Assembly (NCBI GenBank): GCA_003864495.1
Contig: ML133373.1
Span: forward strand, 1,382,008-1,446,007
Reading direction: 5' to 3'
Length of the DNA: 64,000 nucleotides
From: Nemopilema nomurai
Taxonomy: Eukaryota; Cnidaria; Scyphozoa; Rhizostomeae; Rhizostomatidae
Program-made: the position numbers and the translations under genes
The notes under the pieces: model-generated
Told to the model about the DNA's origin: nothing
The model's input: the letters and a program-made list of their open reading frames with translations, nothing else
Databases searched by the model: none
Part shown: one piece after another, positions 26,251 to 40,100 of the stretch
Layout: every line of letters starts with the position of its first letter
How positions within the stretch are numbered: the stretch's first letter is position 1

Positions 26251-27884
26251 GAGGTGGCAAATTGCTTAGAATAAGCAAGAATTATGTTTCTGTTCTTCCG
26301 TGCCTTTTTGAAGTGCAGAAGTACCAAGTTTTTTACTCAACAATTCGTTCAACAATGAGTATGCAAAATTGCGTTTCCGATTTATCATGCTATTGTGAAT
26401 TTCTTAATTCTCACCTATATCAAAGACTTGTTTTTTTGCTTTTCTGTGCCATTTCTGTTTTATCAGTCCCTATTGTCTGTCCTACCCAAAAGAGTAGAAA
26501 CGGAAAATAGGTCAACTGAGAAGTGAGGAGCTAAAGATATAACAATGTTGATACTCTGAGCAGGTTACAGCTATTTTCTGCATTCACTTGTGGGGAGGAT
26601 AGGTTGTTACATACAACTTGCGCAAGAAGCGTCGAAGCACTTTAATGCAAACACGATGACATCATCATCATCCAAAAATTCGGAAGAGACGCCACCTGTT
26701 GAATGATTGCAGTTTCTTTCTCCCTAGGAATGCTTTCAAAGTCGTTCATACTACTTCTTTTCCCCTGCTTGGATGCTGTTTTGCATTAATGTTATGGCCT
26801 TTCAGTCTTTCATCCCTAAACTTGCAATCAGAATTTTTCCCAGTTTCTTTTTGGTACAGGCTTGGACAACTCGTGCCAATTTTCAAAGCATTTCACCTCT
26901 GAAAGATTTCCCCCGAAACAATGATAGCTTGCTGCTGGGTGGTTGGTTGTATACAGCCTGTTTTCTCTCTGACATGAAGAGAATTATCCCCAGAAGCTTC
27001 GAACATGTTTTTGTTGTAAGGCCTACTAGATCTGGGGTGCTCCAGGTAATCTTGATAGGTTGTAGTTGCCATAGTATGACGTCACCGTTGAACAATTAAA
27101 CTTCATTTAAATGCGTGTATGACCCTCTTGCCAGGACTTTTTCTGATTTCCTAGTTGTCGATATCACAATCCGGCTTAGTGAATGATTGTGGGTGTAATC
27201 CGTGATCATGCAGAAGCATGCATTTGCGTGGATTTCTTGATCGGAATTTTCACTCCATTTAATCTTTTTCGTAGATTTGTGCGGAGAATGTTTTCCAGGG
27301 TGGCCTCCAAATGCAGTATATATCCGCTGTAGGAACTTATTAACCAATTCCTTATGCGCGTATTTTAACGGTTTATGATGAATTTCCCAATAAACCTACC
27401 CTATCAACGCTTACAACGAATCTAGTATATTTTCCAAGGGCCTCCAAGTATGTACTCGTTTATGCCCAGGAACAAACAGGCATGCATTAACATGTGCCCA
27501 AGCGACAACAGCAACAACAACAAATTTTGAAACCCTTGCTAATCCCAACCGCGCATCCACGCCGATAACTTTTCAAGGTCATACCCGACCCCCCTATTCT
27601 CCTATTGATAATTGCCCACCCCCTGCTTCAAAGCCCCTTTCTCAATAGCTTTCGGACTCTGAGCTGCACATTTTGAGCCCCTGAAAATTGTTGGATTGAA
27701 TTCAACCAAGAGTTGTGTTGCGATAAATCAGATGTTTGCAGTGGATTTCGAGAAAAACAAATTCGAGCTGTGGCAGGTGCCAAACGGAGCTTCGCCACGG
27801 CATTTGGGAAATATTCGAGAAGTCAGTCCCGTACGAAACCGACCAAAAGACTGGCGGATCCCGTACGGCAAGTGGGCATCTCAC

Positions 27885-28001
27885 GCACGATATGTTTGTG
27901 TCTTTGCTAGACAAAGAGGTTTGCCATTGACGCGAAGTGTTCATGATATCGGGTCGTTTGTCTTCGGGTGACAGGTGTTTCTGAATTGCGTCGAGTTGCA
28001 T
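27885..28001 (-). other. Candidate - strand first exon in a CpG-rich island
   Basis: On the - strand an ATG at 28,001 opens MQLDAIQKHLSPEDKRPDIM and runs 39 codons to a consensus-like donor (TGC|gtgaga). The whole 27,700-28,090 island is CpG-rich, and both strands are open in more than one frame. On the + strand the island ends at another good donor (GCGAAG|gtatgt at about 28,097), which might be a 5' UTR exon. Direction and product are unresolved. Confidence 0.2.
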
Positions 28002-28272
28002 CTTTACGCGCAGATATGGTGGATATGGTTTTTTGTGGCTAGAATTTACTGTTTCCTCGCCGTCTAATAGCGACGAAAACCTCGCGAAGGTATGTTGTCA
28101 TTTCAAGCTGCAATTCTGCATTGTTTCCCCGTGATGATGGCCATGTTTCGCCCCTCTTTGCACTGAAATATAGCTTATTTATTCCGAGTTGGCCGGATTC
28201 CCATAGCCCTGCTAAAAAGACGGTGCTCTCGCTTATTGCTTTTAGAATTCTGACTCTATTTCATAGATATTC

Positions 28273-28391
28273 GTCTATAAAGTTATATCATAAACACATA
28301 AGTCATAAATATTTGTCATAAACACATGTCTATAGATTTATATCATAAACATATAAGTCATAAATATTTATCATAAATATATATATATATA
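28273..28391 (+). repeat. Two-copy 55-bp AT-rich direct repeat running into (AT)n
   Basis: A 55-base unit starting GTCTATA at 28,273 is repeated with a few substitutions at 28,328, and ends in an AT dinucleotide run (28,376-28,391). Confidence 0.85.
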
Positions 28392-28732
28392 TCTTTAGTA
28401 CCTGGTTTTAAGATTTCGTCCCTGGCACTTTTCGTTTGTTCGAGCACATGTAAGTTAAACCTACAACTGAATGTTCTACTTCATTAAAATGTGTGGTTTA
28501 TCGATACAGTCCCTAAAACATTATTATGCACATATGAAAATCAAACGAGTCCTCTTATTCTGTAAAGTAGCTTCGGCACTTTGATAGATATCTTTCATTC
28601 ACATATTTTCAGCAGTCAGATGAATACTTTTCGGTAGATTTCGCATAGATCTGATAATTTCTTGTTCAAATTCACTGGCGGTAACCTGCTAGCATACTCT
28701 TCGACGCGATCGAGATTTCTACAAAACTCAAA

Positions 28733-28910
28733 TCAGGATGGCACGAATTTCACCACGATTTGCATTCCGCACTTGTCTGAGAAATACTTCTCGAAGTATT
28801 TCAATGCCGCTTTCGTTATTCTAAATTCGGCGTGCTTCCTCCGTCGACTATCGCCGAGCTCTGAATTCACCTTGCTTTCTTTATTATCAGTCAAGGTTCT
28901 TGAAGATGCC
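28733..28910 (-). other. Candidate - strand terminal exon, product unknown
   Basis: A plausible acceptor (cttctcattattaatag) precedes 58 open codons ending in TGA. Composition is strongly protein-like (FRITKAALKYFEKYFSDKCG) and no donor is needed. It would need an upstream exon ending in phase 2; the - strand open segment near 30.0 kb could supply one (GCAGA|gtacag), but that is speculative. Confidence 0.25.
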
Positions 28911-29933
28911 CTATTAATAATGAGAAGGCAAATATTTAAGAGTCCAAATACGATCAGGAAATGTTGTGAAATCTGCGTCCTGTCTTATTCTCATGTCCGC
29001 TTGTAAAACCCGGTGATTTTAACCGGAATCTCTCATTTTACTAGCGGCGTTTATCTTCATATTTTCCTGATAGCCATTTAATTCGGTTTTCTATTACGAA
29101 AAATCAACACAGATATAAATATTGTTGAAATTTATAGGTATAGATCGAACAAAAAGCTGTAGTTCAGTTTTCAAATTGTACGTGGTTGGAAAGGAACTAT
29201 GGATGTTATAACTGCAGCCATCACTCGCTTGCCGTGGACATTAAAACAGAAAAATAACTTTTCAAGAATTTGTGTGTGTCACATTTTACAAGCCAGCGTA
29301 TTAATTCAGCATTTTTATCTCGAAGCAAAGAACCTTTTTTCTTTCAGTCTTATTAAGCATTTTCTAAAAAGACCTTCAACTTTGTTCGGTTTGATCTATC
29401 TTCTTTAAGCTATAGTCTTAAAAACATTGCCGTACTATTTCCCCTACATACCATAAATCGGTTTTCTTCTTCTTCTATTTACTAATATATTTACGTTTTT
29501 CTTTTCTGAGAACTATACACTATTAACTCATTTGTTCGCCCTTTTATCTATTTTTGCAGCTTTTATGTGATATATGATTTACTTTAATAATCCAAATGAC
29601 CTTTTGCAGTTATAAAACATGGATTCGTAAGCAGGTTCTGTAGTGAAAAACATGTCGATTCAAAAAACAACATTACTTTTCAGGCGATAGTTATAAATTG
29701 GATTAGAATTAAATTATGGTAAATCGACTGCTTTGAAGATCTATGTTCCAATCTTCGATTTGAATGCCATGGAAATATTTTCATTGCAGCTGTTTGGTTT
29801 TGCAATTCGAATTATTATTGATAGGAATAATTTTAGTGACTATTTCATATTTAATCCTTTGTGTGCTAGGGTCGGCTCAAATCCTGTACCCAGAATTTTA
29901 TCCTGGTTTGAGAGCTGACTGAGTGCTTTGTAG

Positions 29934-30158
29934 TTAGGCTGCGTTTTGGAGACGTCGTTGAAGATTAACCAATGTTTCAAGTCCGTTACCCAACGCCCCA
30001 CTTAATGTTGATTTCCTGTACTCTGCCACAATGACGTCAGTTTTCCCCAGTCGCTCGAATGAGACTTTGGGGAAGACATTTAAATGCTTGCAATACTCTC
30101 CGTTAGTTGGATATCCGTGAAAATCAGGCAGAGTGTATGGGTAGCCAATTTGCAACAA
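29934..30158 (-). other. Candidate - strand coding segment, product unknown
   Basis: Open on the - strand for more than 70 codons to a TAA, reading QIGYPYTLPDFHGYPTNGEY and later FERLGKTDVIVAEYRK. The + strand is closed over most of it. No acceptor is evident at its 5' side and no family was recognised. It could be a coding exon or a decayed gene. Confidence 0.22.
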
Positions 30159-30159
30159 T

Positions 30160-33100
30160 GATATATGACTTTCTCATTTGTGCCAACGGAAATCTGTTGT
30201 GAACTCTTTGAATCCGGTTTTTCCTGCTCTTACAGATGTCGACTGCAATTCGCGCGGATGAAAACAAGTCTGCTTACTCTATTTGCGCATTCCCTTTAAA
30301 TCAATTCCTGTATTTCCATCCCTGCATATCATTATAGCGACCGGATGCTCCTTATTCTACACCGGTTTTTTCTATTTAACAACCCGGATCAACTATTTGG
30401 TTCGTCCAGCCAGCCCACTGAAACCGGACACTGGCTTGCTAAACACGTTGTGCAAACTATCCCTCTCTGGCGCCTTGACTTTTAAGAGCTCCGAATGTCA
30501 GCTCGTTATTTATCACGAAAACAAATCATGGCCTAATTTATAGTCAATAGTTTTTTTAATTCCCGTTCACGTTTAACAAGCGCTCTGCATTCGATGCAAT
30601 AGAACTTCGCACTCTTGCGAAGATGGCCGCTCATTTAACTGGAATCTCAGTTACTGAAGGCCCGTTTTGGTGGCACAGAATCTGCACGTTTTATAAGAAA
30701 CTAAACATAAAGGCCTCCCTGTAAACTTCATTTAATCAGAATCAGAAAAAAATCGATTGATTCTTTCCCCCTATACGGTTGTAAAATGAGGCAAAGTGAG
30801 AATTTGATTATTTTTAGGAGCCGGAGATTTGCCTTATCGCCAGTATTTTTCAACCTCTTTTGCTTGATTTTTTGATGAGCACGTGCTAAACGGGTTTTTC
30901 GCTGTAGCACCTGCCCTGACAGTAGCAAGAAAGTACGAGTCGAATTTTTCAATCTTCAAGAATTAAACCTTCGCTTCATGAAAAGCTTGTTGATATATCT
31001 TTGCTTTGAGGGTAATTCTTTACTTCTTTGTTTTGCACTCAGCTATGTGTTGTTATAATTTCGTCCGGTTTTGCATTATCATGTCCGTTTCGAGGCATAC
31101 GTTTAAGGGACGAATTCAACCAAGCAATCGAGACCAATTGAACAGGTGAAGATAGTGAGTCTTTTGCCCGTCTGCAGCAGGCCTAGGTCAGATCAGTGTT
31201 GACACAGCTTTGGTAAATCAGTATTCTTACGGTGATTTAGCACTCCCCAGATGCAGGTTTGTCTTCATTAAACAGAACAGCGATGGCTTTATCGAATGAT
31301 GTTTGTTTTGGAAATAAGGCTTTTTAAAGTGAAGTAAGCATGAGTGACAAAGCATGGCCTATGCTCGCTTTCGCAGCCAGCAATTCCCTAAAGATGCTTT
31401 TTTGAGAAGCTTCAAGTGCAGTTCAAATAGTCTGAGGGATTCAAATGATGATGCCAGATAAAGAAAAGATTTATAGCTGTATAGTTAGGTGGAAAGATGC
31501 TGGCAAAATATAGTCAAGTTTACCCCCGTCTTAAAGTTCGCCCCTTCCTCCACATCTGCCCCTTTCTTCGAACTTGTTCTTTTTCAAGCATGCCTCATCC
31601 GAATAAATACTATAATATTTCTGCAAACTTGCTGCTGTTCGTGTATGCAACATGACAAAATCACATGACCAAGATCCGCCAGTCATTGAAATCCTTTTAA
31701 TCACATGACCAAAAATCTCCAATCATCAAAGACTCCTCTTTTCCTGCTTATATCTTAGTTACAGTCTTTTCCACAGAGCCTTCCTGTGCAATTTTTCTAC
31801 CGTTTAGCAGATGGCTAATTGTGTGGTTTATTTACAAAGTGACAAGTGTGCAATCATTGTTTTGATGACTGCCTTTGAAAGGTGCAAAAATATGAATTAC
31901 TGAGTTTATTCAATCCGTATTGAATAAGACAAAGCCAATCAGTGATTGGATGTTTGAAATTTTTGAAAACCTTGTTGACAGGATTTTGTTGGAGACATGT
32001 TGATCCCTGGTTGCTTTTCATCACATGTTTTGTATCAATCCCACAATATGTCTAACATTTTTTTCTGTTTGGTCATCACCCAAACCATAGTTTCTTATTT
32101 TATCATCATCCTTAATCATCGAAATTCTCCAACATTACTCCATTCTGCTACCCAGATATATTCTCAACCCCTCGATTGGTAGTTTGCCTCCAGTCTCGAC
32201 GTCTAACGCCGCTTTCTCGGTCTATGGCTAATTGCAATAGGCTATGTGTTCACCTACTTGAAAATGCTTATTGCCTCGCTTAACATTGGACTTCCAAAGA
32301 GAAGAAACAGTGAGACACATGTCGCAATTTCCTGCTAATTTCTATCCCTGAACAAACTATGTAATCATTGCAGAATTCAGACCCACGTCGTCTTGATTAC
32401 AGTCTTTTTGTCTGTACATTCTTCTTTCACTCTCACGTCCCTATGCAACTGGCTGTGTTTGTCTGTTACCGTTTGATGCCCGTTCTACTCACGGCACGTG
32501 ACTGCAAATATTCTCTCTGCAAAACGTAAAGCGCCAGCGCAGATACTCAAAGGTGTAATTTTAGAAAGATGATTTGCAGCTATTGTTTGATTCACTAAGA
32601 TTCCACTCTGGCCACTCTTTCAAAATACCACATCGTGAAATCTCTTCTGTCTGAGTCCATTTAGAAAAATCAAACTGAAAGCCCATATTCAGTCTGGTAA
32701 GGAGGAAATGTTAATCTTTTGCTCTTAATCCCTCAGCTTTCATTCAAAACTGGTTGAAAACAATCAAGAATATTATACCTAGAAATTTTTGTGATAAGGC
32801 CCAAAATGTTTTCATATAGCGTGATAAGGCCAGTACAATTGAGAACCAACCCGAGCCTCGGAGCCATAACGGGGCTACAATTCACAGGGCATGCCGCTTG
32901 ACTGAATATTCTATAGCCTCATACTGAACTTCATACTCATTAAGCTGTCTATTTAATAGTATATAGGTATGGAGAATGCGTCTTGATTAGCTCTTCACAA
33001 GGAAAATGTGATTTTCCTTCTTATTGCAACCGCAGATAAACTTCAGGCAACGTTTTCATGCGTCTGCAGTCTTTGAAATTGATGCTATTGAAAGCATTAA

Positions 33101-36020
33101 GTGTATTTTTAGCATCCTGACCTTTCTTGGTGCTATAAAGTGCTAAGGGAATCTATTTTTACATTAAAAATGCTGCATTAGGTATCTTTGAAACGAGCGA
33201 GGTAATGTTTTTAATGAATCTCCTGCCGCTTTGCATCTGCATCCCGAAGTTAATGATACCTCATGCAATTTAACCATTGACCTGTATGTTCAAAAGCAGA
33301 GGTGCCAGAGCAGAGCCTTGCATGACATGCTTTCTTCATGCAAAGAATATGGCTCAAATACTCATTTGGTATCTTGTTGCTATTATCGTTACGCTGACAG
33401 TAAGAAGTGTGCTGGAAGGGGGAAGGAGGTGGTATGAATCAGGTGGGGGTAATTGATTTGGGGCTAGTAAAATCTACATCTGCATCTCATATGCATCTTC
33501 TTTTGTCATATTATGCATCTTTGATATTAGATTTCTGTTTTGATTTAGTCCTTGATTTTTCTATTCCCATTTTTTAATAACTTTCTCACGATTGCTTATT
33601 TTGACTATAAATGCGTGTTAGGCTCCGTCTGCGTTCTTTGATGCGATTAATTGCTCATTATCCTCAAGCATCTTTGTGCACAAGAAGCTTTCGCAAACCA
33701 CGTGCGTCTGTTGATTACGTCACACAGTGTGTTTTCCCTTTAATCCTACAAATATTCTTTTTCTTTAAGTTATAAGCAGTAGACGAAAATGCAAATCTTC
33801 TCTTGAACCACGTCCACTGCTTAAGGCAAATCCCGGATAATTATCGACATTTTTGCGATGAGGACTACAATTTGTTCGACATTGCTTATTTCTTGAACGA
33901 ACGTCTATTCTGAGGAATGCAGAACTGAGAGATAATCCCTGTTGGTGCATTTCCTGTGCCAATGATGATATTTATAACAGGCCCGATTTCCCACCATCCA
34001 CACCATTAGGGCTCTATTTACGGTAGCGTGCGTCGAACGAGACGGTCTTCTTTGAGAAAGAATTACTATTTTGAGACGAAAAACACAAGGACATCTGCCC
34101 CGCGTATGTCAGACAAGTATTATCAAACAATGTCTTTCGCACCCTGCCGGCATCTTCATAGGAAGAGAAGCACTTTGGGCAGTAAGAATCGCAACGATGC
34201 AACGAAACATGGCTACTGTGGCTTAACGTTCAGTCGAAGATGCACACCAGTTGATCATGTCTTTCAGTTCGAGATTGTTGCACTCTATTGCTGGTCTCCA
34301 GTATCTCTAACACAAGCATATCTCCTCAGCAATAGAGTCCCCACAATCGCGCCTTTCTAGAGCTAACCTGCAGGAGGTTTATCTACGTTGTTTATTCGTC
34401 TTCCTGCATCATGCCAGTGCACTAATCGTGCTTCTATCAATCTCATGCCTTGCTGTTTGCTTGCTCATAGCTGTTTGCCAGTGCCTCGATGCTTTGTCTC
34501 CGTATCCAGATCTCGAACTTTCCTACCATTCAGATTTGTTCCCGTTTCTTATCAATAGAATTCTCCTGTTGGGTTTATAATTGTTTTGCGACAAGTTTTT
34601 TCTCTGATTTGCTTCAGACCTCGATTTCTGTGAACTCGACGGTGGGATGGCCTATTTCAATACGCATTACTATTCATAAAGTGTGCGGGTTTCATCAGGT
34701 TGTAAGAAGGTCCAGGTGAAGAGAAACTTTGTGATCTTCATCTGAAACACGTTAGTGTTTTCCACGAATGCATCAATTCAATTATTTTTTCAAACAGCCC
34801 ACAATAGAAAATCTAGCAATTTAAAACAACAGCATCGACTTTGATCGTTGCAATAATCTCAACATTCTGCCAAGCTCAAAGCATATTCATACTTTCTTTC
34901 CCCATCTCTAATACTCTAATTATCCCAATTCGAGTAATATCCCTAATTTTCATCCCTTCCTTTTCAAAGAACACGGTTCTACCTGCACGAAATGGAGATA
35001 AAATCTATGCGATAAATCTTTGGTTCTAGTCGACCAGTATCTCTAATGTTACTATGAATAATAAATGCTGGGTTAGCAAATATTGAATTTGAGTATAGGT
35101 AACGATATCATTGTGGCTTCAAATGTAAAAGAATTTCCCGCGTATCTTCGTCAACATTTCCAGCTTTGTGGGTTTCGGAGAAACTTTAGTCAAGCTTTTG
35201 ATATTCTCTATTCACAATTTATGTTTCAGGGACTTAAGCCTAATACCAAAAGACAATGATTACGGAACTGTGGTCGACTATGTCATGTTTTATTAAATGT
35301 GCCATGGACCTACGTATCAGTCTTTCTGGCGAGCCTTGCTCTATAGATCTCATTGCTGATTCGCAAAGCAATGAATCGACGAACATAAATTTTTTGTTGG
35401 GATATTATACAAGGCTTTCTTCTAGAACTCCTCTAATTGCCCCGGACAAAGAAAAATTGATCGGGGGGATAAATTACAACTCGTATTTTGACAAAAGTCC
35501 AGAAAAGTTATAACCTTCCTCTGGCTGCAATTTGTATAATTCAAATCTTCCTCCGGCTCCCAACTGTTGGAACATCAACTTTTCTGGACTTTAATTCTGA
35601 CCTACGGGCTCGCCCTGACCTACTTAGTCTTTCTAAGTGTTATGTGATATTTACAATCCTGGCTCTTAAATGCCATTAATCTTGTTCGTAATCTTTCGGT
35701 TCTTATAACAATGCAAAGTTTAGAAATGTTCGAATTCGGTATCAATAATTAATCGTTTTATCTAGCTCTTGTAGTTTGTGTATTTTTGAAAATGAGATCT
35801 CGGTTTTTTGGTTTTAAACATAGACATGATCAGGTGAAGAACAGCGCTTTACGATATGGATATAATCCAATATGCTGTTCATGGCTAAAGTTTCCTGTGA
35901 TAATCGGATGGCAAGGGGAGTTTCGCTAGGTTATTCATTCGACAAGCGTCTATTCACCTTGGATTGCAACTGTGAGAAGTATCCTCTCCACCTACTGTGA
36001 TGTCACTTTGTTAATGGTAT
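30160..36020. other. No supported gene
   Basis: AT-rich DNA with short open frames. A CpG-richer patch at 34,014-34,260 is open in three frames on both strands and cannot be assigned. Near 31,655-31,730 the segment ATCACATGACCA occurs twice about 40 bases apart. The part nearest 36 kb could be 5' intron of the CaV2 gene, since its first coding exon begins with an acceptor. Confidence 0.45.
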
Positions 36021-36026
36021 TGACGT

Positions 36027-36569
36027 TCATGGGGTAGAGGTTTCATGGGAAAGAGGTTTCATGGGAAAGAGGTTTTATGGGAAAGAGGTTTTATGGGAAA
36101 GAGGTTTCATGGGATAGAGGTTTCATGGGAAAGAGGTTTTACGGGATAGAGGTTTCATAAGAAAGAGGTTTCATGGGAAAGAGGTTTCATGGGGTATAAT
36201 ATTTGTGTGATATAGCTTCTATTGGGATAGAAGTTTCATAGGAAAAAGGTCTCATTTGGATAGAGGTTTCGTGGAATAGAGGCTTCGTGGAATAAAGTTT
36301 TTATGGGATAGAAGTTTAATGGTGGAGTGGTTTCATGGGAGAAAGGCTTCATAGGATAGAGGCTTCATAGGATAGAGGCTTCTTAGGATAGAGGCTTCAT
36401 TGGATAGAGGCTTCATGGGATAGAGGCATCATAGGATAGAGGCTTCATGGGATAGAGGTTTCATGGGATAGAGGTTTCATTGGATAGAGGCTTTATGGGA
36501 TAGAGGTTTCATTAGATGGAGGTTTAATGGAATAGAGGTTTCATTAGAATATTAGTTTGATGGGATAGA
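36027..36569 (+). repeat. 16-bp minisatellite upstream of the first CaV2 coding exon
   Basis: More than 30 imperfect copies of CATGGGATAGAGGTTT / CATGGGAAAGAGGTTT, with A/T and length variants, ending about 220 bases before the acceptor of the first coding exon. It is probably intronic or promoter-proximal. Confidence 0.95.
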
Positions 36570-36809
36570 GTTTTCTCGTTCTGTTTGTATGGTACTAAAC
36601 CCGAGGTAGAAGCATTGTTTTGGTATTTTGATGTCAGCTGCTGTACAAGATGGTCGTAAGCGGCTAATTGCGTGTATCTTCTGCGGATTAGCAGTGTATG
36701 AACACCACTGGTAGCTGAGCGTCGTTGACATGCTTGTGTGATACCTTGTATACACAGCCAACTAATGCTCCTATGTTTATTTTATTTGACAGATTGCCTC
36801 AAAGGAAAA

Positions 36810-37150
36810 ATGTCGGTGGAGCGGCGGATGACTATTGGCGCTGACCGGCGAAACTGGCGAAAGAGGTTCAAAAACGACAGCAATGAGAACAATGAATCGA
36901 AGTCGAAGGAAACCTCGAGGAACCAGTCTAGGGACCAATCACTAGAGCTGAAGGATGAGGAGATTCCCTTGGAGTCGGGGGATTCCAGTCGGCTTCAGAT
37001 TGCTGTTGGGGCTTTTCAACGCAAGTATCGGTCGATGTCTGTTTACGGTGAACATGTCATCGACATAGCAGAAAGATCCAAGAAGGCTCTGTTCATATTT
37101 CCTGAGAGGAATTCCGTAAGGATGTTCTGTAAAAGAGTCGTGGAGAACAA
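36810..37150 (+). CDS. cav2: CaV2 coding exon 1: cytoplasmic N-terminus
   Basis: The acceptor (tttatttgacag) ends at 36,792, so 36,793-36,809 is 5' UTR and at least one earlier non-coding exon should exist. Encodes a long polar N-terminus starting [15 protein letters not shown] and ending [17 protein letters not shown], the usual lead-in to IS1. Donor gtatcc, phase 2. Confidence 0.8.
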
Positions 37151-40100
37151 GTATCCTTTTCTATGTTCTGAAAATATCGCTGTTTTTCGATATTCTTTGG
37201 ATGGATCATCATGAGGTGTTGCCCCAAATGTAGAACAGCATCTTATGATGAATGTTAACATGTGAAAGAGCTCCTGATATTTATATTAATAGACATCAGC
37301 TTCCAGAGATTTGTTGTTGATAGCGAAGCTATCTGATCGTGATAGCAGTGGTTGATCGTAGTAACTTTGTTTAATCGATTGACCAACTGATTAACTGAAT
37401 GATTGGCTGATTAATTGGCTGATTGAACGATTGGCTGGCTGATTGACTGAGTGACTGCTGTAACATTGGCGGATACAGTAAGACTGACTGATCGTTTGAT
37501 TTATACTTTCCACCTACTAGACGTGGAGGATCGTCCAAGTTTTCTCTACTGCTGCCAGGCTCAAACAGCAGCATCTTATCATATCGCCTTTTAAGCCTTG
37601 TAGCGACGAGAACGTCTTCCAATTTCATTTGTTGGGCAACCCTAAACCAGCTTAGCTTCATTTGCTGACCTTTCATTGGCAGGAAGCACTTTCTACGCCA
37701 TTATGCCCTCCACTAATTAAGACTTCAATTTGCTGGCGCTAAGCTGCTTTGAATCGGGCAATTCCAAGCGACACTCCATCAGCTATCTGCTATGCAAACA
37801 CGACGCTCAATTTGCCCTCTCCATCGCGCGGCATCCAATCACCTCAAATTAAACCCAAACTGAAGTGGATGGATTTTACTTGCTAATCTGCTAATCCTCT
37901 TCGTTCTTAATTCAACAGAACTTCATTACAGCACCTAGTTTCTTGTGCGAATCAAACATTTCTGGCTTCTTTGTTGTCCTCGATGAATGGCTGATGACCT
38001 GTCATGATGAATCATCGACCCTTTCATTTATCTTTCCCCGGCGTTCGGTCGCACGAGGATTTTTGCCATAGCAAAGCCTTCCTCTATTTCTCCCAACTTT
38101 AATTGTTGAATTGGTATGATCGCTGGCCAAATCTCCACTCGAGGCCTGTTGCTTTGCGTAAGGAGCTTTCCTTCTCCGTTCAACGGCTAAGAGACGGGAA
38201 TCCGCTGTGTCTAAAACTCGACCACTACCAGCGCGTCTCAAATGCCTTTTGGCTTCTTCGACATCTAAGATCCTTAGTCATCTTTATCTTCAGAGTTTCT
38301 TTCTCTCCTCGCTGTGTCGTCGGTAATGTTCTTCGCTGGATGACAGACAAAGCGACTTTAGCAAAGCATGACTTCATGACGAATGCTTCTGTTTGGCAAC
38401 TAGTCGGTCGTATGTTACGCAGGCTGAGCGTTGCACTATGTTATGTACTTTGGGGACTCAAGAGTAATATAACAAAAGACTGAAGGGATCATATCTGAAA
38501 ATACTCAATAAATGCAGACAAGTTTTGGTATTCAGATAGATCTCAAAGCAAGTTTGTTTTAGTATTTATAAATGAGAACTATCACCCCCTTCTTCTCAAC
38601 ACAGAACAACATTTTTTCTTGTAGATGAATATTTGTACCATCCTGCGATTTTAGTCCAAATCAATGGCATCTTTTGTAGCTGCTTGAAGAGTTTGACATT
38701 TTCTTGAAACCGCAAAAGGTGTTCAGTAAAGTTCATTCCTCTCCCCATTGTTTTTCTAATTCGAATGAATCCTTACGTCACTAATTTTAGGTGTCATATT
38801 TCTCTCGTCGTAAAAATCCTTGACTGCGTTTAGAATTTTCGAGTATTTCATCCTGCTGACGATTGCCACAAACTGCGTGGTGCTGATGATCGCAAAACCA
38901 CTCCCCAACGATGACATCACAAAGCTCAATGCCCAACTGGTACGTTTTCAAATTAGCAATAGAAAAAGCATAGCCTGTAATAGAAAGCCTCAGATATGGA
39001 AGCGGAGGTTAGGGTGTTTGGGTTGAGATGACATCATCCCGTTCGTGTTCTATTTATACCAGAACAGAGGCAGAACATAATAATTGTTGTTGTGTATATG
39101 TGTGAAAGGCGTGCTTAAATCTCCATCTGGAAGAGAGCTCCGATAAGGCAAATCTGCAACGCGCACAGACAATAGCGAGCTGTCTGAATTATCAAACAAA
39201 AAATCGCCGATAGCAAGAATCTTTCATCAAAGTCTGAATTAGAAACGCCGCTTTTCACTTGTTTGGCAACGATCAACAGATCAAACTTATCTTTGTTTTG
39301 CTGTTGGCTTATCGTTTTGAAAACAATGCGAATCGATACTACTTTCGACAAGATAAAGTTTATCCATTGCTGATCTTCTTATCAGTTGGCTCGTTTATAA
39401 GTCTTGTCATAGATTAAGTCTTGTTTTACCAATCTTGCAATCATCATTATCATCATAAATCGGTACCAGTTATTAGCAATCATTAATCACTATTAATCAC
39501 TAATTGCTATCAATCATTAATCACTACCAATCACTAATTGCTATCAATCTTTAATCATTATTAATCACTAATTGCTATCAATCATTAATCACTACCAATC
39601 ACTAATTGCTATCAATTTTTAATCACTATTAATCACTAATTTCTATCAATCATCAATCACTATCAATCACTAATTGCTATCAATCATTAATCACTATCAA
39701 TCACTTATTGCTATCAATCTTTAATCGCTATCAGTCACTGACCATCATTTTTTCTACAATCAACCACCTTAAATCAATTACGTTTATTCAAAATCACTCA
39801 TCACAATCACTCAATAATTGCTATCATTATCTTGATCAGCAAAAATAATCATAGTCATTGTCATTAACTATCATAATTTCCCTTGCTATTTTTATTACAA
39901 AAGTATTAGAAGCATGGCATTTTCTGATTTCTAGGAAAATGCTGATGCAGTTTTCGTGGCAATTTTCACTTTAGAAGCGGTTTTGAAAATAATAGCATAC
40001 GGGTTCTTTTTTCACTCGGATTCGTATCTGCGTAGCGGCTGGAATATACTGGATTTTGTTGTAGTTGTTGTAGGGTGAGTCTTTGATACACCTTTCTAGC

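Noticed and set aside
34014..34360. Overlapping 62- and 110-codon frames on opposite strands
   Set aside because: CpG-rich patch open in three frames; neither strand shows a recognisable product or linked exons.
38103..38483. 126-codon + strand frame in CaV2 intron 1
   Set aside because: The GC-elevated patch is open on both strands; no family match, and including it would break the channel frame.
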